Below, in pieces: positions 1-7,744 of a DNA stretch of 37,920 bases. Made by a program: the position numbers and the translations under genes. The first letter of the stretch is position 1; the number at the start of each line of letters is the position of its first letter. A model generated the notes under the pieces. The model was given only the letters and a program-made list of their open reading frames with translations. It ran no database searches and had not been told where the DNA came from. The stretch is from an uncultured Planctomycetaceae bacterium (lineage in GTDB: Bacteria; Planctomycetota; Planctomycetia; Planctomycetales; Planctomycetaceae): positions 1 through 37,920 of the forward strand of contig CALFSX010000247.1 in the NCBI GenBank assembly GCA_937916515.1, read 5' to 3'.

Positions 1-2
1 CA

Positions 3-155
3 GAAATGCCAAAGGACATGGAATTTGAATCCCTTTTGACCGTTGGCCCAACCGCCTTCGAACGGAAAACCGGCGAAGACTTCGATCATGTTTCAGCGGT
101 CAGTTACGAATCGTTCAGTAATAAAGCAGGCTGGCCAAACGCAGAAAATGCATAA
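3..155 (+). CDS. possible 3' end of an unrecognised gene
   Basis: One frame is open from the window edge to a TAA at 153-155, about 50 codons, and reads as an acidic, plausible protein tail. The other two forward frames stop within the first 40 bases. No motif is recognised. It could be the end of a gene that starts before the window or simply a chance open stretch, because the surrounding 1.3 kb looks eroded. Confidence 0.25.
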   Translation, partial: EMPKDMEFESLLTVGPTAFERKTGEDFDHVSAVSYESFSNKAGWPNAENA

Positions 156-261
156 CCAAGCCGTGACCCGGAGCGACGAATTCGGCCGAATTTGAAATGG
201 ACAATGTTTCTTCGCCGCCCGGTTACGGCAATCGTTAACTGGCAATCGCAAAGTATGACAG

Positions 262-755
262 ATGCCTGATCCGCGGCGAGCCAAGCTACTCGCTGACATC
301 TCTGCTGTAGATCGACTAATTCGCGACGCGTTTTTCGGCGTCACTCTCGAAGACGGAGTCGGTCTACTTCAAGGGCAGGAAATCGACGCCTACGCGGACG
401 CAAAACTCAATTAGCTGCCCGTGACCATGATAAAAAACAGGATTGGACACGCATTCCCGCGGACCTACTGAACGCCGCACACAGCAGTCTCTCTTTCTCT
501 GACCCGAAAGGAATGCGTTTTCATCTGCCCGCTTACCTAATTGCTGACCTCACTGGTAAACTCCAACAGGACATCGTTTTCCATCTCACGTACACCGATC
601 ACAACGCAAGAACTTGCTTTTCAGCGTTAACCGCAGATCAGCGACATGCCGTCCATCAATTCCTACTCGTTCACCTTGCCATGATTGCCGAACATAACTA
701 CGAATTCGAACACTCATCTGTTGAACCGGCAATCGCTGAGTATTGGTCTCGTTGA
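262..755 (+). pseudogene. frameshifted DUF6714-like small protein
   Basis: Two frames together give one protein of about 164 residues. The first part starts at ATG 262 and runs in frame to a TAG at 412-414. The second part continues in the -1 frame from about 403 to the TGA at 753-755. The join lies in a run of four A (402-405). Across the join the protein reads LLQGQEIDAYAD, then DWTRIPADLLNAAHSSLSFS, then MRFHLPAYLIADL. These blocks recall the DUF6714 family of small uncharacterised bacterial proteins, in which they occur on one polypeptide; that assignment is from memory. A stop three codons before ATG 262 supports the start. The downstream half alone could be made from ATG 513 (80 residues) but would lack the N-terminal third. 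One missing base, a sequencing error, or less likely programmed slippage would explain the break. Function unknown. Confidence 0.55.
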
Positions 756-1322
756 CCGTCACGCCATTTCGCCGTCGCATCACCTGCCAGTTAACAAAAC
801 GGTGCACGTGTTTGTAGGATGCGTGGTACCGGTCTGTCTGATCCGGTCTGTCTCTGTTTGTAAGATGCGTCGTACCGGTCTGTCCGTGGTACCGGTCTGT
901 CCTGCTGAAGAATTAGCAACGTACTACGACCACATACATATGCAGTCGCGGGGCTACGGCGACTGATCGCATCTGATTGCCCGTATCCATATGTTTCGAG
1001 CGTTAAGACCGGCCCAAAATGCGGCAGGCAACAACAGGTTTCGCGGACGCGACGCGGTTTTGTTTTTGCCGGGAATGCTGCCGCAGTCGTCGCTGGACTA
1101 CAAGCTTGTCGCGAGTGCAGGCCGTGTTGTTACTCAGCTTCATTCCCCGTATTGCCGATACCAACGCGATCTCGCGGGCCATCGTGCAGTTGGAAATTAT
1201 GGGGTGCTCAGCAGCTTTCCTTGAACGCCGATGCTGGCTTAACCCACTTGTCAACACGGCTGTTCACCAGATTGAAGAGTCGCAGGTTTGAAGCAAAGGA
1301 GCGATTCAACGTTGGCGATTGG
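756..1322. other. gene-free stretch with short direct repeats
   Basis: No convincing gene is seen on either strand. Short overlapping ORFs exist between 991 and 1526 in several frames, but none has a recognisable motif, a ribosome site or protein-like composition. The only structure noted is the direct repeat at 811-902. The stretch separates the broken gene at 262-755 from the 3' end of the glycosyltransferase. Confidence 0.5.
811..902. repeat. short imperfect direct repeats around GGTACCGGTCTGTC
   Basis: A unit starting TTTGTARGATGCGTSGTACC and ending GGTCTGTCY occurs at 811-839 and again at 857-885, differing at three or so positions. Its last half (GTGGTACCGGTCTGTCC) appears a third time at 886-902, and a shorter echo (CCGGTCTGTCT) lies between the first two copies at 843-853. 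This looks like a small slippage or tandem array in non-coding DNA; no role can be read from it. Confidence 0.6.
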
Positions 1323-2603
1323 CTATGCTGCGATGCGTGTTGGGGGCTGTGCGGGGCGTTCTTCTTTATCCAGAGTCAGTATGTCTGGTGTGACGGCGAC
1401 TGGTGCTGCTTCCAGCTGTTGTGGTTTTCCTGTTACGAATACCCACGATCGACACAGAACGTAATTGACGATGGCTGCGGCGAAGGTTCCCACGACAGCG
1501 GTTGCCACAGGTTGGTTGCGGAATGATTCTGAAAGGCTTGTCAGGCCGACGAACGTTCCCCAGCTAAGAGCGGCACCGGTGAGGCAGGCTGTGCAAAATC
1601 GGACGTAGGCGGCTGCGATACTGGATTTGGCAGATGTTTTGAATGTGACTCGTCGGTTCAGTTCGAAGTTCCATGTCATCGCCACCCAGATTGCGGCAGC
1701 TCTGGCGGCGGATAGTCCCAGCGACGGTGTCAGGCTGCTGAAAGTGACAAGGTCGACGATCATTCCGCTTAGCCCGACGGCTCCGAATGTCATAAACCGG
1801 CAGGCTTCCGGATATCGAAACGCGTACAGCCTTAGCAGGTGGCGAACGTAGAGCCATTGTTCCTTCAGGTTCAGTTTGCTTTCGCCGAACTGACGATCTT
1901 CAAAATGAATGGGAACTTCCGCGACGGACTTGCATTCGCAGCGGACGATCGTTTCCAGTCCGATCTTGTAGCCGCAGGGGTTGAGCCTTGTTACGTCTCC
2001 AAGCTGAGACCTGCGAATTGCAAAGAATCCCGCCATCGGGTCTTTCGCGCTGGTGAGTCCTGTGGCAAGAAATCCGGCAACGCGAGAATTAATGCGTCGA
2101 AAGATGCTCCACGATTCATCGATGGTGCCACCCTTGACATAGCGACTGCCAATGACGAAGTCGGCCTGATTTGTCTGCAACGTTTCCAGCAGCGTTGGTA
2201 CGGCTGTGGGAGGGTGGGACAGGTCGGCGTCCATCACCACAACGTATGTTCCACTGGCTTCAGAAAATCCACGAATGACGGCTGTTGCCAGGCCGCGTTC
2301 TTCTGTGCGAACGACAAGTCGAATTGGGTATGTTTCTGCAAGACGCTGGCATAGTTCTATGGTGCCGTCGCAGCTGTTATCGTCCACTACGATCAATTCA
2401 CCCGTCAGGCTTCGTTCGTGCAGTGCTGCAAACAGCTGTTCCGTCAAAGTGGTAAGATTCTCCACTTCTCGAAACGTCGGAACCACGACGGATACGTCCA
2501 GATTCGCTGATGCCGTAGAAGTGATGGTTGCCGCTAAAGTATTCAGTGAATCAGTATTCGGCGAATCACCGTCTGGCAGAAAGATTGACAAGGACCCCGT
2601 CAT
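1323..2603 (-). CDS. GT2 family glycosyltransferase (DPM1-like) fused to GtrA membrane domain
   Basis: Residues about 38-265 form a GT-A fold of the dolichyl/polyprenyl-phosphate mannosyltransferase type: VVVPTFREVENL (40-51), VVDDNSCDGT (72-81) and the metal/nucleotide-binding DADLSHP (125-131). Residues about 278-395 are a hydrophobic GtrA-like domain starting RFMTFGAVGLSG, with about four membrane segments. The expected reaction is transfer of a sugar from a nucleotide-sugar to polyprenyl phosphate at the cytoplasmic face, with GtrA anchoring the enzyme or helping lipid-linked sugar movement. That is family knowledge; substrate is not readable. The start ATG has a GAAGGA ribosome site 7 bases upstream. 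The gene stands alone, divergent from the histidine kinase at 3049. Length of 426 fits the fused subfamily. Confidence 0.85.
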   Translation of the reverse strand: MTGSLSIFLPDGDSPNTDSLNTLAATITSTASANLDVSVVVPTFREVENLTTLTEQLFAALHERSLTGELIVVDDNSCDGTIELCQRLAETYPIRLVVRTEERGLATAVIRGFSEASGTYVVVMDADLSHPPTAVPTLLETLQTNQADFVIGSRYVKGGTIDESWSIFRRINSRVAGFLATGLTSAKDPMAGFFAIRRSQLGDVTRLNPCGYKIGLETIVRCECKSVAEVPIHFEDRQFGESKLNLKEQWLYVRHLLRLYAFRYPEACRFMTFGAVGLSGMIVDLVTFSSLTPSLGLSAARAAAIWVAMTWNFELNRRVTFKTSAKSSIAAAYVRFCTACLTGAALSWGTFVGLTSLSESFRNQPVATAVVGTFAAAIVNYVLCRSWVFVTGKPQQLEAAPVAVTPDILTLDKEERPAQPPTRIAA

Positions 2604-3048
2604 TGTGCAGTCCTTCTATCGCAGTTTCCTGTTCCGCTGAAGTTGTTCGTTGCAAGCGGTCGGACGGCTGCATGAAGCGGAGTGCTGAAACAGAGCGTTT
2701 GCTTTTGAGACCTGCTTAGCCAGTTGAGCAGCAGCGTTGGCTGCTGGGGGAATCTTAGATGTTTAAACGCCGTGTTCACGCGAGGAATCCTTTCCATCGC
2801 TGCTATTAGAAAGATCTCAGCTTAAGCCACGCCGATTGCGGCGACAGTTGGCTTGAAGCGGCAATCTGTCTTTGCATTGGCCCGGCTTATGTTAGTTTTA
2901 TTCGTTTGATCCAGTGCTAGAATTCTTGCACAAACGCTACAAATTCCGAATTCCTGCGATCTCATTTTATTCTAATACTCATCTGTCATGCTTCGTTTTG
3001 GCTGCTGAAAAAGACGCTGTCGTTGTGGGCTGCGTCAAAGGTTGATGA
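2604..3048. other. divergent intergenic region between glycosyltransferase and histidine kinase
   Basis: About 445 bp that must hold the promoters of two divergent genes. Towards the kinase it becomes AT-rich (about 2885-2995). No gene, RNA or clear palindrome was recognised, and no promoter box is certain. Confidence 0.5.
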
Positions 3049-4581
3049 ATGAATTCAACACTAAGAACACGCCTGTTGCTGGGGATCTCCGTCACTATTG
3101 TGGTGACGTTGTGCGCGACTCACTATGGCATGTTTGTATTGATGCGCCAGCAGTTGTTGGCGGAGTTTGATCAGTCTTTGGCAGCAAAAGTGCGAGCTTT
3201 ATCGGTTCTTGTCGAACAGCAGGACGACCAGGTGGCGGTGGAGTTTCAGCAGCATCCGATGCAGGAATTTGCTCGCAGTATTCGCCCTGAGTACTATCAA
3301 CTGTGGCACGAAGACGGAACCGTGCTGGCTCGTTCGCGGCAACTTGGCGACAACAATCTGACTCAGTTAAACGGTGACCGAGTTGTCCCGCAGATAATGC
3401 CGATTCTTTTACCCGATGGGCGCAGCGGTCGAGCGGCTGGAATTCGTTTTCGTCCGAACATGGAAGGCGATCTTCCCGTGGCAGCTGCGGATCATGGTCG
3501 CGGTCAAGGCAAAGACGACGATGATGATGTACTTGATCTGGACGAAATCGACTATTCGACTCGACCTTTTGTGACCCTGGTCGTCGCTCGCGATACTCAG
3601 GATCTGGCAACGTCGCTGGCTGGCTTGTCGTTGTTGCTGGCGGGGTCAGGCGTGTTATCGGCCAGCGTTATCCTGGCAGTTCTGGCATGGTTGGTGACCA
3701 AAAATTTACGCCCGCTGCTGGATCTGGCAGGGCAGATCAGCAAAGTCAACGAACAATCGCTGGATCAACGTTTTGTTCTGGCCAATGCTCCCGGCGAACT
3801 GACTCCGATTGTGTCTCGATTGAACGGATTGATGACATGTCTGGAGACCGCTTTTCTGAGAGAAAAAACGTTTACCGCAGACGTTGCTCATGAATTGCGA
3901 ACTCCGTTGGCGGGCATCCGATCGACTTTGGAAGTCAGCCTTAGTCGGCAGCGTGAAAGTGAAAGCTATCGCTCGTCAATGAAGAAATGTCTGGCGATCA
4001 GCGAAGACACGGAAACCATTGTCAGCACGCTGCTTTCGCTTTCAAGAATTGAAGCGGGGCAGGCTGTTCTGGAAACAGATATCGTTGACTTGACACTGCT
4101 TGTGCAACGAGCCTGGCGTCCGTTTTCGCAGGCGGCAGTCAGCAATGAGGTCTCCGTGACGTGGAACCTGAATGACCAACTGCTGCTACGCACTGATTCT
4201 GGAAAATTGCAACTGGTCGTTTCGAACCTGTTGGGAAATGCGACCAGCTATGTAAACCATGCCGGACAGATCACGGTGTCTGCCTTTATCGACGACAATA
4301 CTGACTTCTGTTTGACGATTGCTAATTCCGGGTGCCAGCTAACGCCCGATGAGGTCGAACTTGCATGCGATCGATTCTGGCGAGGAGATAAAGCTCGTTC
4401 AGCGACGGGAGTTCATTCCGGCCTGGGACTCGCACTTGCTCGACGGACGATGCAGTTTTTGAATGGGCGGTTGCAGATTCATGTCGGTGGCGACCAGTTT
4501 GTGGCGACCGTACGACTTCCGGCATCGACTGTGGAACACCTTGATACAACGGCAGAAAGTCAGCACGCGATTGCAACGTAA
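3049..4581 (+). CDS. membrane sensor histidine kinase, CusS/heavy-metal-sensor-like architecture
   Basis: A two-component sensor of 510 residues. The first membrane helix is at about 9-32. An extracytoplasmic sensor region (about 33-190) contains a strongly acidic patch, KDDDDD, near 157. The second helix is at about 190-218. It is followed by a HAMP-like linker and the H-box FTADVAHELRTPLAG with phospho-acceptor His281. The ATPase domain has an N-box (LLGNATSYVNHAG) and a GLGLALARR loop. The G1 segment reads ANSGCQL rather than the usual D-x-G-x-G; related metal-sensor kinases also have relaxed G1 boxes. ATG 3049 is preceded by AAGG at 8 bases. No response regulator is adjacent, so it is an orphan in this window; the NtrC-like regulator at 15863 is distant and of another type. 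The acidic sensor patch may bind cations (inference). Confidence 0.88.
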   Translation: MNSTLRTRLLLGISVTIVVTLCATHYGMFVLMRQQLLAEFDQSLAAKVRALSVLVEQQDDQVAVEFQQHPMQEFARSIRPEYYQLWHEDGTVLARSRQLGDNNLTQLNGDRVVPQIMPILLPDGRSGRAAGIRFRPNMEGDLPVAAADHGRGQGKDDDDDVLDLDEIDYSTRPFVTLVVARDTQDLATSLAGLSLLLAGSGVLSASVILAVLAWLVTKNLRPLLDLAGQISKVNEQSLDQRFVLANAPGELTPIVSRLNGLMTCLETAFLREKTFTADVAHELRTPLAGIRSTLEVSLSRQRESESYRSSMKKCLAISEDTETIVSTLLSLSRIEAGQAVLETDIVDLTLLVQRAWRPFSQAAVSNEVSVTWNLNDQLLLRTDSGKLQLVVSNLLGNATSYVNHAGQITVSAFIDDNTDFCLTIANSGCQLTPDEVELACDRFWRGDKARSATGVHSGLGLALARRTMQFLNGRLQIHVGGDQFVATVRLPASTVEHLDTTAESQHAIAT

Positions 4582-4664
4582 ACGATGGCTTGCAGCTGAG
4601 CCCCTTAAAGTGAACTAAGGCTGGATCGAGCGTGCGTGCGTCACAAGAGTTTGAAAACGTAGCT

Positions 4665-4690
4665 GGAGTCGCCAGAATTCAGGCGACTCC
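4665..4690 (+). terminator. hairpin downstream of the histidine kinase
   Basis: A perfect 9-bp stem (GGAGTCGCC / GGCGACTCC) encloses an 8-base loop. It lies 84 bp after the kinase stop. There is no T-run after it, so it may be a factor-dependent terminator, an RNA-stabilising hairpin or a small repeat. Confidence 0.4.
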
Positions 4691-4720
4691 GGCGCCCCCG
4701 CAAATTATCGGTCCCAGGCC

Positions 4721-4854
4721 AGTAGTGGTCTGTGACAGTTAATTTGCTGGGTAGTGGACGAGGTCACGAGTCCAGATGAGACGGCAACGAAAACGGACTC
4801 GTAACCTCGTCCACTACAACCAGCCAGCCTTTTTAGCGGTCAAAAACCACTAGT
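4721..4854. repeat. two-tier palindromic element, copy 1 (REP-pair/MITE-like)
   Basis: The inner arms are 23 bp each (4751-4773 and 4795-4817), begin with GTAGTGGA, and match with one mismatch around a 21-base spacer. The outer arms are imperfect (about 4722-4750 against 4819-4854); read inward on the minus strand, the right outer arm contains TGACCGCTAA, which is also present in copy 2 at 12653. The element ends right beside the stop codon of the SGNH hydrolase gene. Each GTAG-started inner arm also carries its own small GGAC/GTCC stem. No coding capacity. Confidence 0.65.
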
Positions 4855-4858
4855 GACT

Positions 4859-6247
4859 CTATTCGGTTTCAGTGGCTGGCGTGAGTTCAATGACATGCGT
4901 TACGGGCTGCATGGCTGTGGCGACTGCGTCTGCCAATGGTTGGCGGACGGCTTCTGTTCTGGCGACGATGGCAGCGAAGTCTGAGTTCCGTTCTTTGCTG
5001 TGAAACTCTTTTTTGACCTGCTGCGTTTCGTAAGCCTGTTTCGTGGCTACGGCGGCGTCAACTTTTTTAAACGCGTCGCAGAATGGGTTGTCCTGAAAAT
5101 CCCAGGCAAGGTTGATTCCCTTGTTGAGGTCTTCTGCCGAATACTGCTTCGTTTCGGTTCCCCACTTCACATTCCAGTTGGTATTGGCTGGCACGTTGGC
5201 TTTCAGAATGAAGCGATTCAGTTCTTCAGCAAAGGGGACCAGCGTCATGCCTGATCGAACTGTGTTGCAGTCGTTGGGATCTCCCTGGCCACAGAATGGA
5301 TAGCGAGAACTGGTGATGGTCAGCTTGCCATCGGCAAACGAATCGACCACATGTCCGTCGGAAGCGGTTGCAGTATTGGCTTGCGGATCGATGGTGAAAG
5401 TGCCAATCTGGCCATCCAGCCCCATGGATCGCAGCATCGCCCAGGCCATGATGACCTGTCCGGACCAACCCGGGTGAACTCCATCTTTGCCAGCCACATA
5501 GTATGGGTTTTCTTCCGTCGCTGCATGTTGACCGGGAGCAAACACCTGTGCCTGCAGCATGGGCCAGAAGATATCCGCAAATCGCACGCCGTGCTGTTCT
5601 GCAACACCGATGGCGATGTCTCGCAAAGCACACAAGTGCAGGTTGTGCTGTTCCAGAGTTCCAGAACCGGCCTTCACCCAGCTGGCAATTTTACCCGCAC
5701 AGCCCGGCGAACCCACGACAACTTTGACGTTGTGTTGCTGGAAGTTTTCGACAATCGCTGAGTAATGATCTTCATACCAGCGACCATTGGTCTGGTCGAA
5801 GGGACGATAGCGGGAATCGTTCATGCCATACGCCAGAGTTGCCACGGTTGGATTAAACGTGAGGCAATCAAGATCCATCCGACGCAGGAAGCCGTCCGTT
5901 TTTTCACCGCTCCAGCCGTATTGTCTGACGGTGACCTTCAACTGCGGAACGCACGCGGTCAGGTACGTTTCGATCATGCGAGAGTACATCTTTTGTTCTG
6001 TGATGGAATCGCCACAAATGGCCAGACGATCGCCTTCTTCCAGCAACAGTTCGCCCAGCGGTGGAGCTTTGCGAGGATTGAAGGTGCTGAATGCTTCGTG
6101 GTCCGGCTTTGTTTCGTAAAGGTATGGCCCAAGCGTTCTTTTTTGGGCAGCCTGTGTTTGAACAACCTGCGCTGCTGGCTGAGCGTGAAGTGTTGTGGCA
6201 GTGGCCACCAGAAGAACGATGGACAGGCAAAGGCGAGACGGTGACAT
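4859..6247 (-). CDS. secreted SGNH/GDSL-family hydrolase
   Basis: Predicted esterase or lipase-like hydrolase exported from the cytoplasm. Starting at ATG 6247 (462 residues) there is a signal peptide ending near LHAQPA at about residue 24. The SGNH blocks follow in order: block I ICGDSIT with nucleophile Ser81, block II YGWSGEKTDG, block III LAYGMNDS with the oxyanion Asn, and block V KDGVHPGWSG with the catalytic Asp-x-x-His. An in-frame GTG at 6259 gives a protein four residues longer; neither start has a strong ribosome site. The C-terminal ~190 residues after the catalytic domain are uncharacterised and contain a charged, helical stretch. The gene lies 108 bp after the permease on the same strand, so it may be the last gene of that transcript. 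The substrate cannot be inferred; planctomycete relatives often act on acetylated polysaccharides. Confidence 0.8.
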   Translation of the reverse strand: MSPSRLCLSIVLLVATATTLHAQPAAQVVQTQAAQKRTLGPYLYETKPDHEAFSTFNPRKAPPLGELLLEEGDRLAICGDSITEQKMYSRMIETYLTACVPQLKVTVRQYGWSGEKTDGFLRRMDLDCLTFNPTVATLAYGMNDSRYRPFDQTNGRWYEDHYSAIVENFQQHNVKVVVGSPGCAGKIASWVKAGSGTLEQHNLHLCALRDIAIGVAEQHGVRFADIFWPMLQAQVFAPGQHAATEENPYYVAGKDGVHPGWSGQVIMAWAMLRSMGLDGQIGTFTIDPQANTATASDGHVVDSFADGKLTITSSRYPFCGQGDPNDCNTVRSGMTLVPFAEELNRFILKANVPANTNWNVKWGTETKQYSAEDLNKGINLAWDFQDNPFCDAFKKVDAAVATKQAYETQQVKKEFHSKERNSDFAAIVARTEAVRQPLADAVATAMQPVTHVIELTPATETE

Positions 6248-6367
6248 GGCAGCTTTCACGGCAGAAAAGGTGGGATTGGCAAAATGCTGCGTGTGAGTGT
6301 AGCGAAGCCAATCTCGTGAGTCAGCTAAGTGGCCGAATTACTGGCAGCGGTGGGCTGTTCTGTCGGC

Positions 6368-7735
6368 TTAACGACGGAAAACACGCCAGGCAACAACGCC
6401 GGTGACCACGGTAATGGCGGCTCCGGAAAGATGGTAGATGCCGGGGAAGCTGCCTTCGCTGCTGTTGTTGGCGGCCATTAACACAACCAACACAACAGTG
6501 GCGACCACATACAGCAATGCGGCCACGTCGGCGGCCACGTTGGAAGTGGTGAACTTGCGACGGACGCCCGGCAAAAACAAAGTGGCGATACAACAGGCGG
6601 ATGACAGCGACAGCGTTGTACCCAGATAGTCGAACAGCCCCAACAGCGAACTGGTAAGGACGCCCGCATTCACCAGAATTCGTTGCAACAGAATCAGCCC
6701 GATGGCGATGGCCGCTTGTAAAGCGATCGATTTGTTGATGCCTTTTCGTTCGACAGAGAACGCGGCGGGGAAGACACCGTCATCCGCCATTCTTGAGTAG
6801 ACTCGCGGGCCGCTCATGACCATCCCGGAAATGGATGACAAAAGCCCCAGGCAAACTGTCCAGCGAATAAGCCGTTCCAGCCATAGGCCACCAATGGCTG
6901 CTGCAGCCAGAGTCGCTACAGGTGGGTTGCCCGCAAGTTGATCAAACGGCGCTGCGGTGACGAAGACCAGATTCAGCAACAGGTACAACAACGTTACCAA
7001 CAAGGTGCCACGCAGGAGTGCTTTGGGCACGGTTTTGCTGGCGTCTTTGGATTCGCCCGCAACGTAGATTGCGGCGTTAAAGCCCATGTAGCTTAGTGAG
7101 ATCCAGACCAGAGAATTGGCCATCTGCGTCAGCCACTGCATTCCAACGGGGGCTGCCGCTTCGTTTCCGTCAACGTGCCACGTGTGTGATTGGAAGTTCA
7201 GCGTGGCGACGGCCAGAAAAACAATCAGGGCCACCAGCTTCAGCACAACAACCATGTTCTGCAGAGATCGCCCCCATTCTGACTTTACGCCGTGAGCGGC
7301 ACCGAAGAACAGAATCGCGACAATTGCGACGACGTCCGGGGGCAGCCACTTCGGGCGAAGATCTGCGGGCAATGCGTAGGCTTCAAAGGCAATCGCGGCA
7401 ATGGCGATGGCCCCACTGAATCCGGCGATTAACGAAACCCACCCGGCAAGAAACCCGGCCAGAGGGTGCAGGTGGCGGCTAAGGTACAGATATTCGCCGC
7501 CGGATTGCGGCATTAAGGTTGCCAGTCGCCCAAATGCGAGGGCTCCACAAACGGCAATCACGCCGCCGACGGCCCAGCAGATCATGACGTTGGTCGGGGT
7601 TCCGAGAGATGCCAGAGTAAACCCGGACGTGGTGAAAATTCCAGAACCGATCATGCTGGCAACCACCAGACACGTCAGAGAACCGATTCCGAACGAGCCG
7701 GTAGAATTCTGAGGTGTCGGTGTGTGGTCTGCCAT
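6368..7735 (-). CDS. APC-superfamily amino acid permease
   Basis: A polytopic inner-membrane transporter of 455 residues, the usual length for the amino acid-polyamine-organocation family with about 12 helices. The first helix carries the broken-helix motif of the family (MIGSGIFTTSGF at about 28-39). A second helix with WAVGGVIAVCGALAFG and the following loop PQSGGEYLYL are also typical. It should import amino acids or related amines with protons or by exchange; specificity cannot be read. The start ATG (7733-7735) lies only 9 bp after the stop codon of the methyltransferase fusion gene, so the two are almost surely cotranscribed. It ends in a short basic tail (WRVFRR). Confidence 0.88.
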   Translation of the reverse strand: MADHTPTPQNSTGSFGIGSLTCLVVASMIGSGIFTTSGFTLASLGTPTNVMICWAVGGVIAVCGALAFGRLATLMPQSGGEYLYLSRHLHPLAGFLAGWVSLIAGFSGAIAIAAIAFEAYALPADLRPKWLPPDVVAIVAILFFGAAHGVKSEWGRSLQNMVVVLKLVALIVFLAVATLNFQSHTWHVDGNEAAAPVGMQWLTQMANSLVWISLSYMGFNAAIYVAGESKDASKTVPKALLRGTLLVTLLYLLLNLVFVTAAPFDQLAGNPPVATLAAAAIGGLWLERLIRWTVCLGLLSSISGMVMSGPRVYSRMADDGVFPAAFSVERKGINKSIALQAAIAIGLILLQRILVNAGVLTSSLLGLFDYLGTTLSLSSACCIATLFLPGVRRKFTTSNVAADVAALLYVVATVVLVVLMAANNSSEGSFPGIYHLSGAAITVVTGVVAWRVFRR

Positions 7736-7744
7736 AACTAAGTT

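Noticed and set aside
991-1526. Several overlapping ORFs of 77-124 codons
   Set aside because: Three frames are open in parts, none has a motif, ribosome site or natural composition, and the longest runs antisense into the glycosyltransferase gene.
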